This document shows positions 32,863 to 45,112 of a stretch of DNA of 64,000 nt, in pieces (positions within the stretch are counted from its first letter, which is position 1; each line of letters opens with the position of its first letter). Made by a program: the position numbers and the translations under genes. The stretch is from assembly GCA_027563935.2 (NCBI GenBank), contig CM050454.1, positions 25,789,501 to 25,853,500 on the forward strand. Reading direction: 5' to 3'. Source of the stretch: Costus lasius. Taxonomy: Eukaryota; Streptophyta; Magnoliopsida; Zingiberales; Costaceae. Under the pieces are notes generated by a model, which had not been told where the DNA came from, did not search any database, and was given only the letters and a program-made list of their open reading frames with translations.

Positions 32863-35823
32863 TGTAACATCCCACATTCTTAACCCCAAATCAAGCTATA
32901 CAATTCATAAAAGAACCAGGATGTTTCATATAAGATCGATCATATGCTAGGTAAAACCGAGTTCAAGAAAAACACGATCTGAAAAATTTTCTATAAATCC
33001 ATACACACAAATTCACAAAACTCGAATCTCATAAATCTCATAAGGGTACCTGCCACCACGCAATACTTGCACTAGACATATGCAAGTTACAGTTATATCA
33101 AAACCGATTGCCAAAAATACACATCAACTTCAATCTCAAAACAAATCCACAAAATCGATTTTATAAACTGACACCAAACACCGAAACCAGGCTGAAGCCC
33201 GCGGTGACACAAAAATCAAATTCATAAGACTGCCATAACTGGCAACATACTTCACATAGTTCACATGGTTCACAAAGTTCATATAACTCGTAGGGTTTAG
33301 CCACAACCGGCATCATAAGCATAAACACATTAAGGCCACAACCGGCATCATAAATTCAATAAGCATAATTCACAGCATCCATATAATGCTAACTGCGCCC
33401 CTGCTCTACACCTGAAAATAGTGAGGGGTGAGCTACACAGCCCAGTGAGTGGATAGTCTAATTAACCATCCAGAACATACACTCAAAAACATAGGCAAAT
33501 TATTTTTAAAAATCTTTAACAGGATATCATGTCAACATATAACAACAATTCAATGCAAAAGTCATATAAGCAGTCAAATGTACACACTAACATATAATAA
33601 CCTCAGGTTCTAGAGTTATACTCTAAACCAACCGAACACACATATTCTAACCCAACTAAACATACCAACACATATTTAACCTAGTTGTCCAGCATATTCA
33701 GTAGTGACCAATATGGTCTAACCCGGCTTGGCCAAAGCACTGGGAGCTGCAAATCACATGCAACACAAACATGGACAGTGAATAGAATCAAGAGGTGGCC
33801 CCCGCCAGGTCACGACGTGGCACGTTGGTCTATCACGCCATAACACAAAACGAGAATGATGACATCAAGAGGTGGCCCCTGTCTGATCAAGACATGGCAC
33901 TTTGGGTCTTATATCATTCCCAACACATAAAAGAGTAATGACATCAAGAGGTGGCCCCTGTCCGACCAAGACATGGCACTTTGGGTCAAAACCCGTTCTC
34001 CCAAAAGGTTCCTACTGGACAACAGACATATCTTATTTCATATTTCACAAAGGTGGACTCCTAAGTGTCAACTAGACTCTAGGATAGTCATCACAAAAAT
34101 CATATCGGGCAGGCTGAACATCAACCCCCATCACAATAATCATAATAGGCAGGCTGAACATCAACCCCCTCACATATCACAATACAGGGCTGAAATTCAA
34201 ACCCTTAACATATCACATAACAGGGCTGAAATTCAAACCCTTAACATATCACATAAGGACTATCCCCTTGAGTTCATAGTTACACCTAGCCTTAGTCCTA
34301 ACCATCACCACATAATATCCGAAATCACCTAATCACATAATGATCAAAAATCACATAATCACATAATGAAGATCATATAGTGTAGTCCTTATATTTCATG
34401 CTGATTAGTTCAGTGTAATCTTACTATGTTATCACCCAATTTTTCTCAAACAAGAATACATGCTACACCCATAAAGAAACATAAAATTAAAACAAGCAAT
34501 CATAAAATTAACATAAAATATAAAACATGTATTCTTATAAATTACTTTACAAATTACCACAAATTACCACAAGTAAACATGTTAACTACAATTATAAAGA
34601 TTTCGGTTTAACTACAATTATCAAGGTTTCGGTTTTCATACATGCTATAAAAATCCTTGATTTTATGTTACCAAAATTCCCTATAAAATACCTAGTTAAC
34701 AAGAATTTTCATACTCAAAATTCCATGATTTAGTGTTACCAAAAAAATCCCTAAATATCATACAAATTTCGGTTAAACAATCCTCAAGATTAATTCGGTT
34801 TTTACAACAAATTTTCAAGATTATTTCGGTTCTCATAGTTAATACCAAAATTCGGTTTTCATAACAATCATCATAATTTTCTTGCAATTTTCGATTTTTC
34901 ACAAGATATATACATCCTTGAAATTTTCGGTTTTTCTCATGAAGAAACATCAAGGTTTCGGTTTTACACATAGTAATTTTTTTATGCAATCAAATTTATT
35001 ATTTACCACAACTATTTGATAGAGTTCGAATAGGACACATATGGAAGGAATTAAGACACCCCACTCACCTCTTAAACCGTGAACAACAAGATGAAACTCC
35101 ACAACAAAATCGTCCAAAGCCTTTGAAGTCACCCAAAGGCCTCCAAGAAATCGCCAAGAAAGTTTCACCTCAAGGAAAATTCGCTAAGGGGAAGAATATG
35201 AAGAAAGAACACCAAAAATCGCCTCCAAGCTTTCCAAGAGTCGCCAAGTTCTTTCAAGCCGCCACCTTAATTTTCTCAAGACTCCAAAATCGCCAATAAT
35301 CCCACCCTAGCCGATATTACCACTTAAACTTTGGGTTTTTAAATTTTAAACCCATTAACCAATTAATTCAAATAGGTTTAACCCATTTAACTCATAATTT
35401 CGAATTTTAAACCCAATAACCCAATATCTCATAATTAACCAATTAATTTAATTAACTTAACCATTAACCATTCACTTAAACGAAATCCATTAAGGATTTA
35501 ATTAACCAATAAGGTCTAATTAATTAACCAATAAGGTCTAATTAATTAACCAATAATTTACAACCCATAAATCCTAATTAATTTAACATGAACAACCAAT
35601 AATAATTTATCATAAATTAACAGCCAATAATCAAACAAATAATCTCTAATTAATTTACAATAAATTAATAACCAAAAATCTCTAGTTAATTAACTATACT
35701 TTATCAACCACAAATCTCTGGTTAATTAACTATTAACAACCAATACATAGAAAATATCACAATCAATAATTTTATTTAAATCAAAATAATGCTTACCAGG
35801 ACTTAAGATCCTTGGATCTTACA
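32863..35823 (-). repeat. D1 5' LTR
   Basis: It is 2961 bp and almost identical to 16110-19069. Isolated differences include TTAACC versus TTGACC near 33463 and CCCGTT versus CTCGTT near 33992. A cluster of about nine differences lies within the 33 bp at 32891-32923, next to the PBS end. Confidence 0.92.
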
Positions 35824-35828
35824 AAGTT

Positions 35829-38800
35829 GTTTGACCAAGCCTCTAGCTTAACCCAAGGAGCAATGACCGTTGACCAATACACTGCTAGCTTTGAGGAATT
35901 CCTCCTTAGGGGAAACCCAGGAGAAAACCCTCTATTTACCCTTAGCAGGTATAAAAATGGTCTCCGATCTGAGATTAGAAAGGGCCTTACCTACTACCAG
36001 ATAGACTCTATAGAAGTTGCCCATCTTAGAGCCAAGGAGATTGAACAAGAACTTAAGGTTGCCTATAGGAAAGAGTTTAGTGCCTCTAGACCAAGTCCTA
36101 GACCAACCCAACCTCAAAGCTCTCCTAGACCAACCCAACCGCAAAACTCTAACACTCCTAGAACCAATCCCTCGAGTTATCCAGAACCATCTAGGGTCAA
36201 GTGCCATGGGTGTCAACAATATGGACACTATATAAAAGACTGTCCCAAACGAGTCTTATACCTAGGTGAAGAAACCCAAACCCCTAGGCTTGAAGATATT
36301 AATGATCCAGATACTGACAGCCAAATTCTAGAAGATAATGATTATGATAGTAGTGAGGAACCTGTCCAAAACACCTTAGGAGTTGTTAGGTGTACCCTGA
36401 TCAAACCCTCACCCACGGATGATTGGCGAAGAACTAGCATCTTCCATACTTACACGAAATGCAATGGAAACATGTGCAAAGTAGTGATAGATGGGGGTAG
36501 TAGTCTCAACGCTGTCTCCCACTCTGCTGTCACCAAGTTTAAGCTTAAGATGGAAGCTCACCCAACCCCTTATAACATCTCTTGGGTCAACCAGTCTAGT
36601 GTGCCAGTAACCCATAGGAGTCTAGTGCCTTTACAGTTTGGCACCTATGATGGACAAATTTGGTGCGACGTCATCACTATGGATGTCGCTCAAGTCCTTC
36701 TAGGCAGACCATGGCTATATGACATGGATGTAGTCCACTACGGTCGGACTAATACCTATGTCTTTAGTCACTCAGGTCAAAAGATCAAACTTAAACCATC
36801 TATGCCTAGAGAACTTAAAGTCTCAACCAATAAGGGAAAAATAGAGGAAAACAAAACCATTCAACCAACCCTTCAGCTCATGAGACCTAAGGACTATAGA
36901 CCTGACCAACCTCTATATACCTTAGTCCTCGAGGAAGTCAACCAAGAAGAAGAAAGTAAGCCACCCCCTGAAGTAGAAGCCCTCTTAGAACATTATAGTG
37001 AGCTTACCCCTGAAGAACTACCCACAGGACTTCCACCCCTTAGGGACATTCAACATGCAATAGACCTTGTCCCAGGTTCAACCTTACCCAATCTGCCCCA
37101 CTATAGGATGAACCCCACCGAACACCAAGAACTTAAGAGGCAAATAGATGACCTATTAGAGAAAGGGCACATCAGAGAAAGCCTTAGCCCATGCGCCGTG
37201 CCTGCTCTGCTCACCCCAAAAAAAGATGGCAGTTGGCGCATGTGTATAGACTGTAGAGCCATAAACAAAATCACAGTCAAGTATAGGTTTCCTATTCCTA
37301 GACTTGATGACATGCTAGACATGTTAGTTGGCTCTAAGTGGTTTAGTAAGCTTGACTTAAGGAGTGGATACCACCAGGTCAGGATAAGGCTAGGTGATGA
37401 ATGGAAGACAGCCTTCAAGACCAAGGATGGTCTCTATGAATGGTTAGTCATGCCTTTTGGCTTGACTAATGCCCCTTCCACATTCATGAGACTCATGACT
37501 CAAGTCTTGAAGCCTTTCATTGGAAAATTCCTGGTAGTCTACTTTGATGATATCCTCATCTATAGTAAGACTAAAGAGGAACACCTAGAGCACCTTAGGA
37601 AGACCCTTGACCTTCTTAAGGAAGAGCAACTCTATATCAATCTCAAGAAGTGCTCCTTTTTGTCCCATAGTGTGATCTTCTTAGGATTCATAGTGTCTGA
37701 GCAAGGTCTTCAAGCTGACCCATCAAAGATCCAAGCCATCATAGACTGGCCCGAACCTAAGACCATCACTGAAGTCAGAAGCTTCCATGGTCTAGCCACC
37801 TTTTATAGGAGATTCATAAGAAACTTCAGCTCTATAGTGGCACCTATCACCAGTTGCCTGAAACAAGGTGAATTCTCCTGGACAAAATCTGCCAGCAAAG
37901 CCTTCCAAGAGCTTAAGGATAAGATGACCACTGCCCCGGTCCTTAGACTTCCTGACTTCAATAAGGTCTTTGAGGTAGATTGTGACGCCTCTGGAGTTGG
38001 CATAGGGGGAACTCTAAGCCAAGAAGGCCATCCCATAGCCTTCTTTAGTGAGAAACTCAACGAGGCAAAACAAAAATACTCTACCTATGACAAAGAGTTT
38101 TATGCTGTAGTTCAGGCTCTAAGGTATTGGAGACATTACCTCATCCATAGGGAGTTTACCCTTAACAGTGACCACCAGGCCCTCTCCTACCTAAGTGCTC
38201 AGAAAAAGTTAAACTCAAGGCATGCTAAGTGGGTCGAATACTTACAACAATACACTTTTGTGCTTAGACATAAATCAGGATCTGAGAATAAAGTAGCAGA
38301 TGCCCTTAGTAGAGTAACTTTACTTTTGAATAAAATGCATGTTGAAGTTACTTGCTTTGAATCCATGAAAAATGCTTATCTTGAATGTCCTGATTTTTCT
38401 ACTTTATATGCTGACCTTAGTCAAGACCCTTTAAGTCACCCCCTTTACACCCTTAGGGATGGGTATCTCTTTCTCGGACCAACCCTTTGTGTGCCGAAGA
38501 CTTCCATCCGAGAATTCCTTGTTTGGGAATTGCACGGAGGCGGGTCTGCCGGGCACCACGGTCGAGATAAGACCCAAGCCCTTGTAAAGGAATGGTTCTA
38601 CTGGCCGAACCTTTATCAAGATGTAGCCAAGGTTGTGAAACATTGTAGAACTTGTCAGCTCACCAAAGTCCACAAGCATAGCCCCAGCCTGTACACTCCC
38701 TTACCTATTCCCCAAGCCCCTTGGCCAGACCTTAGTATGGACTTCATTCTAGGACTACCCCGAACCTCAGCTAAACATGATTCTATATTTGTGGTAGTTG

Positions 38801-39864
38801 ATAGATTTACTAAGATGGCTCATTTCATAGCTTGCACCAAAACCACTGATGCCTCCCATGTTGCTAAACTCTTCTTTAGGGAAGTTGTAAGGCTACGTGG
38901 AACACCCTTAACTATAGTGTCTCATAGGGACCCTAGGTTTGTAAGTCATTTTTGGAGAACCCTCTGGACCCTTCTAGGAACAAAACTCAAGTTCTCCACA
39001 GCCTACCATCCCCAGACGGATGGGCAGACTGAAGTGGTCAACCGATCACTTGGGAGTATCCTTAGAAGTTTGGTGAGTGAACACCCTGGCAACTGGGATA
39101 AACTCTTACCCACTGCTGAGTTCTCCTACAACAGTACAGTCAACAAGACCACAGGTCTCTCCCCCTTCCAAGCCAACCTAGGATATCAACCCAACAAACC
39201 CATAGATCTCTTTCCCCTACCTAGACACTTTAGAACCTCTTTACCTGCTCGTGACTTTGCATTACATACTTCGCAAATGCATGCTGAAATATTTTCAAAA
39301 ATGCTAGAATCTGTTAATCAATATCGTGAAGCTACTAACAAACATCGCCGAGAAAGGTTATTTTCTACAGGTGATAAGGTGATCCTACGAGTACGGGAAG
39401 AGCGCATCCACGGGATTGGACACAAGTTGGAAGCAAAAGGACTAGGCCCCTTCACCATTGTAGACAAAATCAACGACAATGCCTATGTCCTTGACCTGCC
39501 ACCTGAACTAGGGATCCCCACTACTGTCAACGTGGAGGATCTCACCCTCTATCATGAGCCCCTCTCCATACCAGATCCAAGTGACCCTCACAAAATGGAG
39601 ATTGAGGCTATTCTTGAAGACCAAACCAAGTTCACCACTGATGAGGTACAAATGTTTTATCGCGTTAGACTCATTAATGGTGAAGAGGTATGGCTTCCTG
39701 AATCTGAGCTAGCTATAGCCGCCCCTGAGTTACTCCAAGGGTACAAGGACAATTCTCCAGAGGAGAATTCTTTCAACCCGGGGAGAGCTGATGGAGGCAG
39801 TAGCCCTGCTCTGAGGAGATCTGGTCGGGCCCGTAGGGTACCTAATCGATATGGGTTCCCTTAG
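35829..39864 (+). pseudogene. C gag C-terminus and pol, continuing after D1; integrase catalytic Asp replaced
   Basis: The frame continues the gag of 15454-16109 in phase and is open to the stop at 39862-39864. It contains the end of the capsid core (AMTVDQYTASFEEF), a CCHC knuckle at 36202 (CHGCQQYGHYIKDC), protease with IDGGSS at about 36487, reverse transcriptase (KLDLRSGYHQV, YFDDILIYS at 37540), RNase H (DCDASG, NSDHQALSYL) and an integrase zinc finger near 38550-38660. The integrase core has SMDFILG and TDGQTEVVNR. At 38923-38925 the codon is CAT, so the usual SDRD reads SHRD and the second catalytic Asp is His. The tail has a chromodomain-like module (YRVRLINGEEVWLPESEL) and ends in an Arg-rich stretch (RRSGRARRVPNRYGFP) encoded inside the 3' LTR, as known for CRM elements. 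No premature stop is seen apart from the D1 insertion. Confidence 0.88.
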
Positions 39865-41425
39865 GGTTCCATTTCTTACATGGCATTTAGGGTAATTTAC
39901 TTTTCAATAAAAACATGCATCATGTAGACATTTATGGCAAGTCCACTTGTAGTAGGTGGTGCATTGTAATTCATGAACTTATGTATTCTTGCATCATAAG
40001 TAGTGCATGTAGCATTAGGATCATTTTGGCAGGTCAATCAGGAAAGGAGCAGCTCAAGATCCAGCTCAAGGTCACTCCAGCTCCACTCATCAAGTTCAAC
40101 TCCAGAAAAGGAAAGGAGGACTTCAAAGCCCAAACTCACTTCAATCCAAGTCATAACTCACTTGCTATTTTTGTTGGGCGCATCTTCAAGGAAGCATTCA
40201 ACCACCTCATCATCCAATCAAGTTAAAAGCGCCAACCACTAGAGGAATGAATTCAAATCTCCTCCATCAAGATCCACAATCCAAGGGATCATTCATCAAG
40301 ATCCACAATTAGAGGAGAGCATTGATGAAGACATTAATGAGAAGATTCCATCTCTTGTTGCCGCCCATGCCTTCATGGAAAGGATTCAAGTTTTGAAATC
40401 CCTTATCCATGCGCCATCAAGCTTGTCGCCAAAGATAAGAAGACAACCCCTCAAGCACTTAAAGAGTTGCCAAACAAAGATCATCAAAGAAAGAAACTCA
40501 TGAAGAGGATTTGTGCCCACATCACCATGAATTTGAAATTCAAACTCCATCCATTTTTGTAAGAGGCGCATGGAAGACAATTACTATCCTGCCCTAGCCT
40601 CAATTCACCTATAAAAGCATGACCTCCCCCTTGTATTTTCGATTACCTCTTGATGAAATATATTGTCTATTAGTTGCCTAGCTTAATTAATTGTGTTAGT
40701 GTTCAAGTTCTCTTTAGCCGAGCCTCTTCTCCCTCTTCTAGTTCTTCACCGAAATCCTAAGAAGCCTCCTTCTTGTTTGTGTGCGCCACCACAAGGAGCC
40801 CTTCTTCACCCTTGGTTTGGAGCAAGAAGAGAAGCATCCTCGGCTTCAAGGAGTTCTCACCCTCTCGGATAAGTCTTCTTCTTCTTTACACTTCTTATTT
40901 TGACTCTAAGAACTCTTCTCTACACTCATATTGGTTTATTTACATTGTAGCTTGCGCTTGGAGTGAGTAAAGAAGGGGCGCCTTCCCCCTTCCTTCTCTT
41001 TCTCCCCCTCCTTCTCTTTAGTTGCTTAATATTAGCAAGGGAATTTGTGAGGCTTAACCTCACCCCTTGATTTACTCCTGTATTAAAATCCATGGCTTGT
41101 ACGGATCTTCTGTGTTTGCTTGTAAGCTCCACCCTACACCTTCCATCAGAGTTGGACCGGTGAAGAACGGGAAGCACAGCCCTTCAATTCTCAAGGGCTG
41201 CACTGTAAGTTTATTTCCTGCAGTTACTGCTTTCTAGTGTAGAACTTTCTTACTGCTCTTAGTTAAACTCGAATTTTCTTATCTATTTAAAATACAAAAA
41301 AATTAGTTTTCTAAACCTCGTTAGTTTAATCTCGGTTTTCCTTATTATTAAGCTATCTATCAAAATCCGTTTTCAAAAGCGTTGTTTGAATGCTTTAGAC
41401 CCCCCCCCCCCCCCGTCCTACATCA
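39789..41425 (+). repeat. C 3' LTR, complete
   Basis: The start is placed at TGATGGAGGC after the purine-rich CGGGGAGAGC, because TGATG is the inverted repeat of the CATCA end. The first 76 bp also encode the end of pol. The second half matches the truncated 5' LTR at 14490-15286. It carries a TATA box at 40610-40617 and a run of 15 C near 41400-41414. Confidence 0.8.
40610..40617 (+). promoter_or_regulatory. TATA box of LTR C
   Basis: TATAAAAG in CACCTATAAAAGCATG lies about 820 bp into the LTR. The breakpoint of the truncated 5' LTR corresponds to position 40621, just after this box. Confidence 0.6.
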
Positions 41426-42139
41426 TGAGCAATGCAGAAAGATGCTGCGGGATAAAATAAACGGTGCTGGTCGGTAACTTGTAAGCATGGTAAGAAAATG
41501 TGAGCATATTTGCAAGAGCTTCAAAAGACAATGGTAAAAATAATAGGCATGTCTCTTTTCTTGGTGGATGGCCGAGAGGAACGTTAAAAGTAATCCCCAT
41601 TAGCTGCCACAAAATTATCCAATAATTGCTATCTATCTTAGGGGAACATGAAAGGAACGGCCATGGAGTCCTAATTGTTTTTTGTAAAGTGTATTCAGGA
41701 GAAATCAAGCCAATTTCAGGTTCATGATAAGCTTTACCATGCAACTTTTCATTCACAGCAAAAGTTTATTTCATTTGTAGCAGGATTATAGTCATGGTAT
41801 TATCAAAGCAAGACTCAAATTTAAAATCATCATGGCAGTGGGTTAAGTCCCTAGAAGTGTCATGTAATTGTTCCTTAGTGTCATTCCCTACAGGTTCTGA
41901 TAGCTTCGGAATGAGTTGTATGTTTTCCTCATGAATTTCTTCTTGGTTGGAGGGAATGGGCTGACATGCTTCTAAGGATGATGTGTGTTGAGGTTCAGAT
42001 TTATGTTCCAAGTGTGATGGCAGCCTAGAAGGATCTGGAGGGGGTTGTTGACAATTTTTGCTTATGGGGCAGGATAAGTTTTGAATTGTCTCAATTTGCT
42101 AGTGGTGACCTTCTATCTCTTGTGGCTCTATGTCATCTT
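41426..42139 (-). pseudogene. F: unrecognised gypsy-like remnant, part 2
   Basis: This old sequence lies between the C and A2 elements. On the minus strand it continues the frame of 57234-56770 across the A2 insertion site, with a stop near 42098-42100. There is an acidic, low-complexity stretch (41766-42011; EPQHTSSLEACQPIPSNQEEIHEE). A further 112-codon frame at 41418-41756 contains MGITFNVPLGHPPRKETCLLFLP. I do not recognise a domain in either. Since part 1 looks like a gypsy protease region, this is probably the spacer after it, but that is inference. Confidence 0.4.
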
Positions 42140-43832
42140 TGAAAGTCCCCTAGAAGGGGGAAGTGCAAAACCCTAGATAGGCGCATATAAAACTTTTGCC
42201 GCGGAAACAAGGGTTTCAAGAGGATCTATGCATGAGATATGATCAACTATAATCGATTGCAAAGATAAGTATGGAGTCATACCATCGCCATTGCTTTGGA
42301 TGGCGCCTTAGAAGAAGAGAGCAAATGAGATCTCCTCCAAAAGATGCGCACACAAGAAGATGTCGCCTACTCCTTGTTGATCCTTGTGCTAGCAAGGTTC
42401 TCCAAGTGAACCTGATCGAATGGAAGGGAAGAGAAGAATTCTTTTGCTTGGCGAGACCTCTCCCTTATCGTCAATGCTTTTCCACCCGAATGTGTCGAGA
42501 GCCCAAAAAAACAAGAGAGACGACAATAGGGCAAGAGAAGAAGCGTGAAGCGAGGCAACGTGAGGCGTGTCCACGATTAGAGAACATGCTATCCAAAAAT
42601 AGCAAACCACTTCTCAACGTTCACGCACTCATGAACAAGTCGCAAACCTCTTCTCCCTTGAACCTTGCGCTCACTTGATGAGCCGGTTCAATTTGGTTTG
42701 GTTCAAAGACCAATTAACCCAAGCGATTTGGTCTAGATCATATTAAACCCTAAGGTTCCAGATCTAACCGTTCATCTCCTGATGCTCTTGATCTTACCGA
42801 TCTAGCATCAATTCTCTCGATCGAAGCTTACCGATCTCAAGCCCTAATCAATCTAACATGATCAGACCAGATCTCACTCACAATCAGAGATTAAATCCCT
42901 TTGAACTGAACCCAAACAATTCAGTCCACACGATCTGACTTAAGTAAGCCATATCATCAAATTGTGCGACCCTAAGGGTTTCCTTTAAATGTCGGTAACG
43001 ATAACTTACGTTATCACGATCAGTGAGGGGTATCTAGCAACACATCACTGTCTCCCGATATAAAGGAAAGAGTCTTCCAAGACTACACCCAAACCACAGC
43101 ACAAGTGTGAATCTATTTCACTAGGCATACAAGTTTCCTTTGCCACTGGATGTTCTTATTGGACAAGCATGTCAAGCCTGTAGCTCCAATATGATGAGCA
43201 TGATTAGATCAGATGAACATAGTCATCTGGGTATGGCCATACACTTTCTCAATCATCTCATCCAGGGGGCCCCTTTAGAACATCACACTCCAAACTAGGA
43301 GATGGCAATCCTATGTCTATCACTAGTGCCCTAACATGACTCATGCTCATTATCCAAGATAGTCTATAACCATTATGTTTCAAATGATATTGAACTACCT
43401 CAAAACAATGCCAATCATCATTTAGAAACACAAGTGATCTCAAGTCAGAGGAAGTATGCCACTTGTTTGCATACAAGGATTATTCACATTGTGACAAGCA
43501 ATTGAACATCCTAGTAGGGTCTGTCCAGTACATCCAATGTACCCATGAGTCTACATCTTATTCCATGCTCAAAGCATCCTATAAGATTAGAACACATATT
43601 AGTCTCAATCATATCAAGGCTGTCTCATGTTCACCAAGATATCTCGACTAAGGACTATACTGCATGTCAGCCTAGCTGAACATCATTGAGACATTATTCA
43701 GAAGTATTCATATTGCAGTAGATAATGTAACAACCTGAATAACAACCATTGCCTTTATAAACATAGAGTTTATACATGATACTGATATAATCCCAAGGCC
43801 TCAAACATTAGCCTTAAGGGCATACCCCAACA
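42140..43832 (-). repeat. A2 3' LTR, full length
   Basis: On the plus strand it reads TGAAAGTCCCCTAGAAGGGGG to CATACCCCAACA (1693 bp). It is followed at 43833-43849 by the reversed polypurine tract ATCTCCCACTTGCACTT. Confidence 0.93.
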
Positions 43833-43852
43833 ATCTCCCACTTGCACTTAAT

Positions 43853-45086
43853 CTAATGGTTGAGAAATCTCAAACCCATATTATTACAGTGCTTCTCATG
43901 CTTCTGCTGCGCCAGAGGCTTTGTAAGCGGGTCAGCCAGATTGTCGTCTGTATGAACCTTGCAGATTTTGATCTCGCCATGATCAATGATCTCCCGGATC
44001 AAATGAAACCGTCTCTGTATGTGCTTGGACTTCTGGTGCGACCGTGGTTCCTTTGCCTGTGCTATTGCTCCAGTGTTATCACAGAAGATAACCAAAGGAT
44101 CTGCACTCGAAGGAACAACACCAAGTTCCTAAACGAACTTACGAATCCACACTGCCTCCTTGGATGCTTCCGAGGCTGCAACATACTCGGCTTCCGTGGT
44201 AGAATCAGCAACAATAGACTGTTTGAAACTCTTCCACACCACTGCACCTCCATTCAAGCTAAAAATATAGCCTGATTGCGATCGGAAATCATCCTGGTTA
44301 GATTGGAACGAAGCGTCAGTATATCCTTCAATACTGAGTTCTTCCTGACCACCATACACCAAGAACATATCTTTGGTCCTCCGAAGATATTTCAAAATGT
44401 TCTTGACTGCAATCCAGTGTGCCTTCCCTGGATTACTTTGGAACCGACTGGTCACGCTTAACCCGTAAGCGACGTCTAGGCGAGTACACAACATCGCATA
44501 CATAATGGATCCAATAGCCGAAGCATAAGGCGTATTGTCCATTTCATCTTTCTCAGCCTGTGTTTGTGGACACTGACTCTTCGAAAGATTCAGACCATGT
44601 CTGACTGGAAGATATCCTCTTTTAGAATTTTCTAAATGGAATCTCTCCAAAACTATATCGATGTAAGTACTCTGGCATAGCCCGAGAAGCCTCTTAGATC
44701 TATCTCTGTACATCTTCACACCTAATACATAGGCTGCTTCTCCTAAATCTTTCATCTGGAAACATTTTCTTAACCATGCTTTAACCGCATGCAGTTCAGG
44801 AATATCGTTTCCAATGATTAAGATATCATCGACGTAGAGGACTAGGAAAGTGATTACGCTCCCACTAAACCTCTTATATACACACGGGTCATCTTCATTC
44901 TTGATGAAACCAAATTCACAGATTGATTCATCAAATCGAATATTCCAGCTTCTTGATGCTTGCTTAAGTCCATAAATGGACTTCTTTAACTTGCATATTT
45001 TATGACGATCTGATGGATTGGTGAAACCTTCAGGTTGTGTCATATACACATCCTCCTGCAAATTTCCATTAAGGAAAGCAGTCTTC
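43853..45086 (-). pseudogene. A2 copia pol, RT and RNase H part
   Basis: On the minus strand it runs from KTAFLNGNL of the reverse transcriptase through YVDD to the RNase H end MGLRFLNH (stop at 43853-43855). One premature stop (TAG, 44129-44131) lies after WIRKFV, where A1 reads WIRKFVREL; the frame continues in phase beyond it. At 45086 the copia sequence ends and a copied 26-bp filler plus D2 begin. About 1043 bp of pol (the C-terminal integrase and N-terminal RT region, equivalent to A1 25698-26740) are missing between this part and 52375. Confidence 0.9.
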
Positions 45087-45112
45087 ACGATCTGATGGAT
45101 TGGTGAAACCTT
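45087..45112 (+). other. 26-bp copied filler at the A2/D2 junction
   Basis: These 26 bases are an exact direct copy of 45005-45030, 82 bp away in the same copia pol. The copy ends CCTT, which is also the first four bases of the D2 match. Confidence 0.9.

Larger units (their letters stand above)
16110..35823 (-). mobile_element. D1: Tekay/Del-like gypsy chromovirus inserted in C gag, split by A1
   Basis: On the minus strand the order is: 5' LTR 32863-35823, PBS 32849-32859, gag 31814-32713, insertion of A1, remaining gag-pol 19099-22790, polypurine tract 19070-19082, 3' LTR 16110-19069. The target duplication AAGTT is at 16105-16109 and 35824-35828. The integrase match ([24 protein letters not shown] block), the chromodomain-like tail and the LTRs of about 3 kb fit the Tekay/Del lineage. 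LTRs are 2960 and 2961 bp and almost identical except for one cluster at the outer end. Confidence 0.9.
14490..41425 (+). mobile_element. C: CRM-like gypsy chromovirus, split by D1 and lacking part of its 5' LTR
   Basis: The pieces are: truncated 5' LTR 14490-15286, PBS 15290-15302, gag start 15454-16109, insertion of D1 (16110-35823 plus the target duplicate AAGTT 35824-35828), remaining gag-pol 35829-39864, and 3' LTR 39789-41425. The two halves of gag-pol are in the same phase across the insertion. The LTR termini TGATG and CATCA are inverted repeats. The coding frame runs into the 3' LTR, a trait known for CRM chromoviruses. Over the shared part the LTRs differ by two substitutions and a poly-C length change by eye. 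Confidence 0.85.

Noticed and set aside
36017..36235. Second coding frame overlapping C gag
   Set aside because: It is a shadow of the Pro/Gln-rich linker in gag.
41399..41414. Poly-C tract as a biological signal
   Set aside because: The tract is 15 C here and 7 C in the 5' LTR; it is a homopolymer that can change by slippage or sequencing error.
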